Translations under genes and position numbers: made by a program
Source: CAYSPU01 sp964432995
Lineage (GTDB): Bacteria; Verrucomicrobiota; Verrucomicrobiia; Limisphaerales; JAHDYP01
Assembly: GCA_964432995.1 (NCBI GenBank)
Contig: CAYSPU010000209.1
Location: forward strand, 1-10,442
Direction of reading: 5' to 3'
Length of the DNA: 10,442 bases
The notes under the pieces: generated by a model
Database searches by the model: none
Told to the model about the DNA's origin: nothing
Seen by the model: only the letters and a program-made list of their open reading frames with translations
Shown here: positions 6,806 through 10,442 of the stretch, one piece after another
Layout: the number at the start of each line of letters is the position of its first letter
How positions within the stretch are numbered: position 1 is the stretch's first letter

Positions 6806-6826
6806 GGCGACCTCTCCGAGGGCGCC
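6806..6826. terminator. Possible bidirectional hairpin between convergent genes
   Basis: GGCGACCTC (6806-6814) pairs with GAGGGCGCC (6818-6826) around a TCC loop: eight pairs with one A/G mismatch. An alternative stem AGAGGT/ACCTCT (6798-6803 with 6810-6815) overlaps it. There is no T run on either side, so intrinsic termination is doubtful. It may instead be a repetitive extragenic palindrome. Confidence 0.4.
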
Positions 6827-6947
6827 GCGGAATGCAGCCAACAGATCTGCTGAGCCCGACGCGATGCAGAGGCCCTCTCGCGAGCTTGGTTCCGGTCACG
6901 CCGGGCGTCTTGTGATCACAGAACGGGCGGACGACTCGGGAAGCCTG

Positions 6948-7904
6948 CTACGGGGCGGGGAGGGCGTTGGTGGGGCCGACGGTGAGGGTCGGGATCGTGT
7001 TGGTGGAAGCCGTGGCCGTCGCAGGCGGCTGGTTGGTGGGGGGCGGGAAATCGTCGCGCTGAGGGTGGCGGACGCCACCGCGTACGGCGACTTGGCCGGT
7101 GGTCTTGTCGACGCGGAGGACGGGGCGGCTGGCGCCGTAATAGTCGTGGGTTTGGCGGCTGAGGAGGAGGCCCTCGGGGTTGATCCGGCAGTAGTAGAAG
7201 CTGCGAGCGCCGTATTGGTAGAGGACGTGGAGGATGTTGGCCTGATCGATCTGCTTTTCCGGCGTGCTGAAGGTCAGCATGGGGCCAAGGGGGAAGATGC
7301 CGTAGACGCGGTCTCCGGACTGGTCAGTGACGCGGACATAGAGCTTCATCTGTTTCAAGTGGATGGCCTGCTGGAGCGCGTATTTGCGGATCTCGGGCCG
7401 GGTGCGGTCTCCGTCGGGGGAGGGGACCCCGAACGGTTGTTCCCAGAGGACGGTGCCGCTGATGACATCGAACTCCTGGGGGGCAGTGGTGAGATGGGAC
7501 TGCCATTGGGGCACGCGCAGGTTGGCGGTGACGCGATAGCGACCTGGTTTGAGGGTTGGGAACTGGGAGGCAAGGTCAGCGCGTTTGGTGGCGATGGTGG
7601 AGTTTTCGAGGTCGAAGGGTTCCTGGGGGGGGAGTTGGCCGGTGCGCGGGATCGGGTAGCCGTCTTTGGTCTCGATGAAGAATTCGAGCCAGAGGGGTTC
7701 GGCGGCGAGTCGGAGGGTTTGGCCGGAGAAATTGGTGATGCGGACGGAAACCGGGAGGGCTTCGCCGGGGAGGAACTGGTCTTGAGCGGTTTGGAGTCCG
7801 ATGGTGACCTGGGCGCGGAGGGGCAGGATCGCTGCGAGCAGCAGGAGGAAGGCGAGGGCGGTGCGGCTTCGAAATCTGAGATCGGCGGAGGCGCTGCGGT
7901 TCAT
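6948..7904 (-). CDS. Exported protein of unknown function with beta-sandwich-like N region
   Basis: This 318-residue protein is not one I recognise. It starts with a typical Sec signal peptide: arginines at residues 3-13, a hydrophobic core TALAFLLLLAAILPL at 15-29, and likely cleavage after LRA (31/32). The mature N region has alternating-strand sequence such as GEALPVSVRITNFSGQTLRL (47-66) and LKPGRYRVTANLRVP (118-132). This resembles extracellular Ig-like or BsuPI-type domains, but only loosely. A second region (150-285) is rich in Tyr and basic residues, with LHVLYQYGARSFYYCRINPEG. The last 30 residues are a Pro/Thr/Asn-rich low-complexity tail. ATG 7904 is chosen because it places the signal peptide first; the open frame reaches a TTG at 7946 inside the preceding gene. 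It starts 10 bases after the glycosyltransferase stop, so it probably ends that operon and may act in the periplasm or at the envelope. Confidence 0.82.
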   Translation of the reverse strand: MNRSASADLRFRSRTALAFLLLLAAILPLRAQVTIGLQTAQDQFLPGEALPVSVRITNFSGQTLRLAAEPLWLEFFIETKDGYPIPRTGQLPPQEPFDLENSTIATKRADLASQFPTLKPGRYRVTANLRVPQWQSHLTTAPQEFDVISGTVLWEQPFGVPSPDGDRTRPEIRKYALQQAIHLKQMKLYVRVTDQSGDRVYGIFPLGPMLTFSTPEKQIDQANILHVLYQYGARSFYYCRINPEGLLLSRQTHDYYGASRPVLRVDKTTGQVAVRGGVRHPQRDDFPPPTNQPPATATASTNTIPTLTVGPTNALPAP

Positions 7905-7914
7905 GGGAAGCAAT

Positions 7915-8955
7915 CTATGCGTGAAGGGACGGTGAGCAAGCGGCAAATCGTTCGAGGACGGCCTGGGCGACAGCGTGCGGCGACAGGGTGCGCAGGCATT
8001 CGAGGGGGACGGAGTGTCGGCAGACGCGTTGGAGGCAGGGGACGCAGGGAAGTTGGCGGTTTTGGAGGACGTGGTTGGTTTGCCGGTAGGGACCGGTGCG
8101 TCGGGGTTCGGTGGGGCCGAAGAGGGCGACGACGGGTTTGCCGAGGGCGGCGGCGACGTGCATGGGACCGGAATCGTTGGTCAGCAACAGGCTGGCCCGG
8201 CGGAGCCACTCGATCATCTCCGGCAAGGACGTCTGGCCGGTGAGATCGAGACATCGTCCCGGGGCGGCGGCGGCGATTTCGCTCGCCAAGGGGCGATCGG
8301 AGGCGCCGCCGAGGATGGCGAAGCGTCCCCGGGGAAAGTGCGGGCTCAATTCCTGGACGACCTCGGCGAAGAAGGCGGCGGGCCATCGCTTGTTGTCCCA
8401 GCGGGCGCCGGGTTGGAGGGCGATCCAGGGGTGCGCGTCGTCGGGCCAGCGGTTGCGGATGGCGGCGGCGGCGGCGGGGCGTTCGGGCAGCCAGTCGAAA
8501 GGGCGGTCAATCGGCACTTCGAGCGCGGTGAGGACTCTGAGGTACCAGTCGACCGCGTGTGTGTGGAACGAAGGCCGGCGGACGGCGATATCGTAGAGGG
8601 CGCAGGCCCCTTCGCGGGGGTCGTCCAGACCGACGGTCAGGCGGCCGTTGGCGAGCCAGGCGACGATGCTGCTGCGGGCGAGGCTCTGGAGGTCGATCAC
8701 CCAGTCGAAGTGCCAGGCGCGGAGGTGGCGGATGCTGTTCCAGAGTTCGTGCCAGTGTCGGGGGTGACCCCAGCGGCGCCGGTGGAAGGGGATCAGCGCT
8801 TCGAGATCGGGATCGCCTGCCAGGAGGGGGAGCAGATCGGAGTCAATCCACCAGCAGACGCGGGACTCGGGCCGGTGCCGCTTGAGGAGGCGCAGCACGG
8901 GCAGGGCGTGCACCACGTCTCCCAGGGAACTGGGTTTGAGAATCAGGATTTTCAC
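7915..8955 (-). CDS. Family 9 glycosyltransferase, LPS heptosyltransferase-like
   Basis: This 346-residue protein matches the ADP-heptose:LPS heptosyltransferase family (GT9, WaaC/WaaF-like), which builds the inner core of lipopolysaccharide on the cytoplasmic side of the inner membrane. Evidence is the N-terminal KILILKPSSLGDVVHALPVL (residues 2-21), IALQPGARWDNKRWP in the nucleotide-sugar half, LTNDSGPMHVAAALGKPVVALFGPTEP at about 258-283 and a cysteine cluster C304-x2-C307-x4-C312 with C320. The start is GTG 8955, the only one that puts the conserved strand at the N terminus; the open frame continues upstream without homology. Ribosome-site support is weak. It is 53 bases after the phosphoesterase gene; that gap contains CCTCGG/CCGAGG (8975-8980, 8995-9000) inverted arms. 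The sugar and acceptor cannot be read from sequence, so WaaC versus WaaF is left open. Confidence 0.92.
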   Translation of the reverse strand: MKILILKPSSLGDVVHALPVLRLLKRHRPESRVCWWIDSDLLPLLAGDPDLEALIPFHRRRWGHPRHWHELWNSIRHLRAWHFDWVIDLQSLARSSIVAWLANGRLTVGLDDPREGACALYDIAVRRPSFHTHAVDWYLRVLTALEVPIDRPFDWLPERPAAAAAIRNRWPDDAHPWIALQPGARWDNKRWPAAFFAEVVQELSPHFPRGRFAILGGASDRPLASEIAAAAPGRCLDLTGQTSLPEMIEWLRRASLLLTNDSGPMHVAAALGKPVVALFGPTEPRRTGPYRQTNHVLQNRQLPCVPCLQRVCRHSVPLECLRTLSPHAVAQAVLERFAACSPSLHA

Positions 8956-9008
8956 CCCGCACCCGTGATGCGCGCCTCGGGGTTGCGCCCGGGGCCGAGG
9001 GCTGGCGT

Positions 9009-9731
9009 CTACTTGCCCAGGGCGAGCCGTTCGGCGAGGCGCTCGGGAAGGCCGGCGGCCCGGATCTTGGCCTGGGTCTTGGCGATGTCGTAATCGAGCC
9101 GGCGCAACTCGACCGTTCCCTCGTCGAGCGAGTAGATCACGTAGGTGGCTTTGGGGACGCCGTCGCGCGACTGGCCAACGCTGCCGACGTTGATGAAGTA
9201 CTTGCGGCCGGGCTCGGCTTTGAACTTCGAATAGGTGCCACCGCGGACGACGGTGTCGCGGATGAAAGCGACCGGCACATGGGTGTGGCCGAAGAAGCAG
9301 AGCGAGGTGTTCTGGTAAGTGAAACTGGCGGCGGCAGCCAACCGATCGAAGACGTAGCCCCAACGCTGCGGCCCGTCGAGCGTGGCGTGAACGACGGAGA
9401 AATTGCCGACCATGCGGATGTACTTCAGGTTGCGCAACCAGTCGCGATCTTCTTCGGTGAGTTGGTTGCGCGTCCACTGGATGGCCTCGGCGGCGTGCGG
9501 GTTGAAGCCCTCGAGATTGCTTTCGATCGAGCAATACTCATCGTGGTTACCCTTGACACAGGGCATCGCCATGTTGCGGACGATGTCGAGGCATTCCTTG
9601 GGGTTGGCGTTGTAGCCCACGACATCGCCCAGGCAGCAGTAGTGGGTGCACTTCTGGGCCTTGGCATCCTCCAACACGACTTCCAGTGCCTCCAGGTTGG
9701 CGTGAATGTCGGCTATGATGGCGTACTTCAT
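9009..9731 (-). CDS. Calcineurin-like metallophosphoesterase, YfcE/MJ0936-like
   Basis: The 240-residue protein carries the full set of metal ligands of the calcineurin-like phosphoesterase superfamily: D8-x-H10 (IIADIHAN), GD at 35-36 followed by VVGYNANP, GNHDE at 61-65, H115 in VVHATLDG, and GHTHVP at 148-153. DIHAN and VGYNANP are typical of the small single-domain phosphodiesterases related to YfcE and MJ0936. Substrate is unknown; members act on cyclic nucleotides or generic phosphodiesters. The C-terminal 40 residues are helical and charged. No signal peptide, so cytoplasmic. The ATG at 9731 lies five bases after the acylphosphatase stop, implying coupled translation. All catalytic residues are present, and the family call is firm; precise substrate is not predictable. 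Confidence 0.93.
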   Translation of the reverse strand: MKYAIIADIHANLEALEVVLEDAKAQKCTHYCCLGDVVGYNANPKECLDIVRNMAMPCVKGNHDEYCSIESNLEGFNPHAAEAIQWTRNQLTEEDRDWLRNLKYIRMVGNFSVVHATLDGPQRWGYVFDRLAAAASFTYQNTSLCFFGHTHVPVAFIRDTVVRGGTYSKFKAEPGRKYFINVGSVGQSRDGVPKATYVIYSLDEGTVELRRLDYDIAKTQAKIRAAGLPERLAERLALGK

Positions 9732-9736
9732 CTTCG

Positions 9737-10015
9737 CTAGCGGGTGATCTCAAACCCGCGATACTCGCCCGTGGCCTGCGCCCAGAGGATCTCCTCATGG
9801 CGAATCAGACCACCGACCTCGGAATCCTGCATCGCCCGCCGGAAGCTCTCCAGTTCTTCGCGGCTGCCTTCCGCGACGACTTCCACGCGACCGTCAGCGA
9901 GATTTCGCACAATCCCCGTCACCTCGAAGCCCATCGCGACCGACTTCGCGGTGTAGCGAAACCCCACCCCTTGCACGTGCCCCGAATAGTGAATCGTCAG
10001 ACGGCACCGCTGCAT
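9737..10015 (-). CDS. acyP: Acylphosphatase
   Basis: Acylphosphatase hydrolyses the carboxyl-phosphate bond of acyl phosphates in the cytoplasm. From ATG 10015 the product is 92 residues, the family's standard length. It shows HVQGVGFRYTAKSVA with catalytic Arg20, and GIVRNLADGRVEVVAEG with catalytic Asn38, then the usual C-terminal GFEITR. An upstream extension of 27 codons is open but lacks homology, so ATG 10015 is preferred. The upstream base run is GGCGG rather than a canonical ribosome site. It is the first gene of a minus-strand series, followed after five bases by the metallophosphoesterase. Its physiological role is generally unclear, and the context adds only that it is co-expressed with phosphoryl-transfer and envelope genes. 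Confidence 0.95.
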   Translation of the reverse strand: MQRCRLTIHYSGHVQGVGFRYTAKSVAMGFEVTGIVRNLADGRVEVVAEGSREELESFRRAMQDSEVGGLIRHEEILWAQATGEYRGFEITR

Positions 10016-10165
10016 TTCGCCGCCAAGCTGACGCGGTTTGTTTCCGTTTTCAACCCGGCATTCCGACGCCGCGCCAGCCCTGCAAGTCCTGGCCAACTAA
10101 GCCACAAGGCCCGCCTCACGCGCAACGATTTTGTTCGGACGGGCGGCGGTTGGAGGTTCGGAGGC

Positions 10166-10201
10166 ACGTCCGGCGTATGGTGCTGCTGCCCGCCGGGACG
10201 T
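10166..10201. repeat. Inverted repeat upstream of the acylphosphatase gene
   Basis: ACGTCCGGCG (10166-10175) is complementary to CGCCGGGACGT (10191-10201) with one bulged base, around a 15-base loop containing GCTGCTGC. No T run follows, and it is not a coding feature. Confidence 0.55.
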
Positions 10202-10268
10202 CGGCCAGTCCACGCCCGCAGCGCGACACGTCTCGGGTCCCAGCAGCAGCGAGAGGACGGGAGGCGGT

Positions 10269-10403
10269 CGGAGGGTCAGAGACCCTTCCGGACCGCGGGT
10301 CTTCTCGACCCGCAGCAGAACACACACACGCTTTGCTGCGGCTCAAGCCGCCTTCGTCCCGCCTGCGCGGGACTACGGCGAGCCGAGGACGAGCCGCGGT
10401 CCT
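10269..10403. repeat. Block of consecutive hairpins with outer GGACCGCGG inverted ends
   Basis: Several stems follow each other. CGGAGGGTC (10269-10277) pairs with 10281-10290 around AGA with one bulge. GCGGGTC/GACCCGC (10295-10301, 10307-10313) has a five-base loop. GCGGC/GCCGC (10338-10342, 10347-10351) has loop TCAA. GTCCCGC/GCGGGAC (10356-10362, 10367-10373) has loop CTGC, and AGGAC/GTCCT is at 10386-10390 and 10399-10403. Outer GGACCGCGG (10290-10298) and CCGCGGTCC (10394-10402) are inverted copies. CCGCAGCA/TGCTGCGG (10310-10317, 10334-10341) competes with two of the stems. It looks like a compound extragenic palindromic element or a structured transcript. Confidence 0.6.
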
Positions 10404-10442
10404 AAGCCTCGCGGGCTGTCGGTCGCTCGGAAAGCCACGAAT

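Larger units (their letters stand above)
6719..6947. other. Convergent spacer between alr and the exported-protein gene
   Basis: No gene is visible. The alr-proximal half holds AGGAGCT-type heptamer repeats (6722-6783) and a hairpin (6806-6826). The distal half contains three short perfect palindromes, CAGATCTG (6842-6849), CTCGCGAG (6877-6884) and TGTGATCACA (6911-6920), but nothing I can assign. Both flanking genes end here, so bidirectional termination or mRNA 3'-end protection is plausible. Confidence 0.5.
10016..10442. other. Gene-free upstream region dense in inverted repeats
   Basis: No credible coding region or RNA gene is recognisable in these 427 bases. They must hold the promoter of the acylphosphatase series. 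A TTGAAA reads on the minus strand at 10053-10048, but no good -10 lies at proper distance. The distal 240 bases hold at least five short stems, described separately. The region is bounded by the window edge. Confidence 0.5.

Noticed and set aside
6911..6920. TGTGATCACA as a CRP/FNR-type site
   Set aside because: The half-sites are right for CRP but the six-base spacer is missing, and the site lies between two gene ends, not upstream of a gene.
6789..9093. Long plus-strand open frames opposite the exported protein and the glycosyltransferase
   Set aside because: They are reverse-frame shadows of two convincing minus-strand genes, with no domain motif of their own.
10030..10115. tRNA-like stretch on the minus strand (CTTAGTTGG and GGTTGAAAA)
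   Set aside because: D-loop- and T-loop-like words occur, but I could not form acceptor or anticodon stems at the right spacing.

Overview
The window looks like a chromosomal housekeeping segment of a GC-rich, Gram-negative bacterium. I infer Verrucomicrobiota, possibly the Limisphaerales (Pedosphaera-like) side, at moderate confidence. The reasons are a lipopolysaccharide-type family 9 glycosyltransferase, very high GC, weak or absent Shine-Dalgarno sequences, and intergenic spaces full of simple purine-rich repeats and small GC-rich hairpins. A run of ten N inside a gene shows that this is a draft or metagenome assembly. I see no prophage, insertion sequence, CRISPR array or defence cassette.

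Layout. Bases 1-258 hold no gene but several diverged copies of a short repeat in alternating orientation. A large minus-strand gene (259-2439) encodes a YyaL/SPATA20-type protein with an N-terminal thioredoxin-like domain. A divergent spacer (2440-2665) contains a strong hairpin and six-base tandem repeats. Then comes a compact plus-strand run of five genes: a CPBP-family membrane protease (2666-3370), thiL (3367-4464, interrupted by the N run and G-rich junk), tsaE (4436-4921), tsaB (4863-5549) and alr (5576-6718). The first four overlap one another, so they are very probably one translationally coupled operon. It covers thiamine diphosphate formation, the tRNA t6A modification accessory proteins and D-alanine supply for peptidoglycan.

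A convergent spacer (6719-6947) carries heptamer repeats and a hairpin. The rest reads on the minus strand, in transcription order: acylphosphatase (9737-10015), a calcineurin-like phosphoesterase (9009-9731), a family 9 (heptosyltransferase-like) glycosyltransferase (7915-8955) and an exported protein of unknown function (6948-7904). Gaps of 5, 53 and 10 bases suggest a second operon. Bases 10016-10442, upstream of it, contain no gene but a dense set of inverted repeats.

Most genes are recognisable core functions. The least explained items are the exported protein at 6948-7904, the structured block at 10166-10403, and the repeat/hairpin arrangement around the start of the thioredoxin-domain gene. 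The thiL gap is best explained as a false assembly gap rather than biology. I did not find a clear new multi-gene system.
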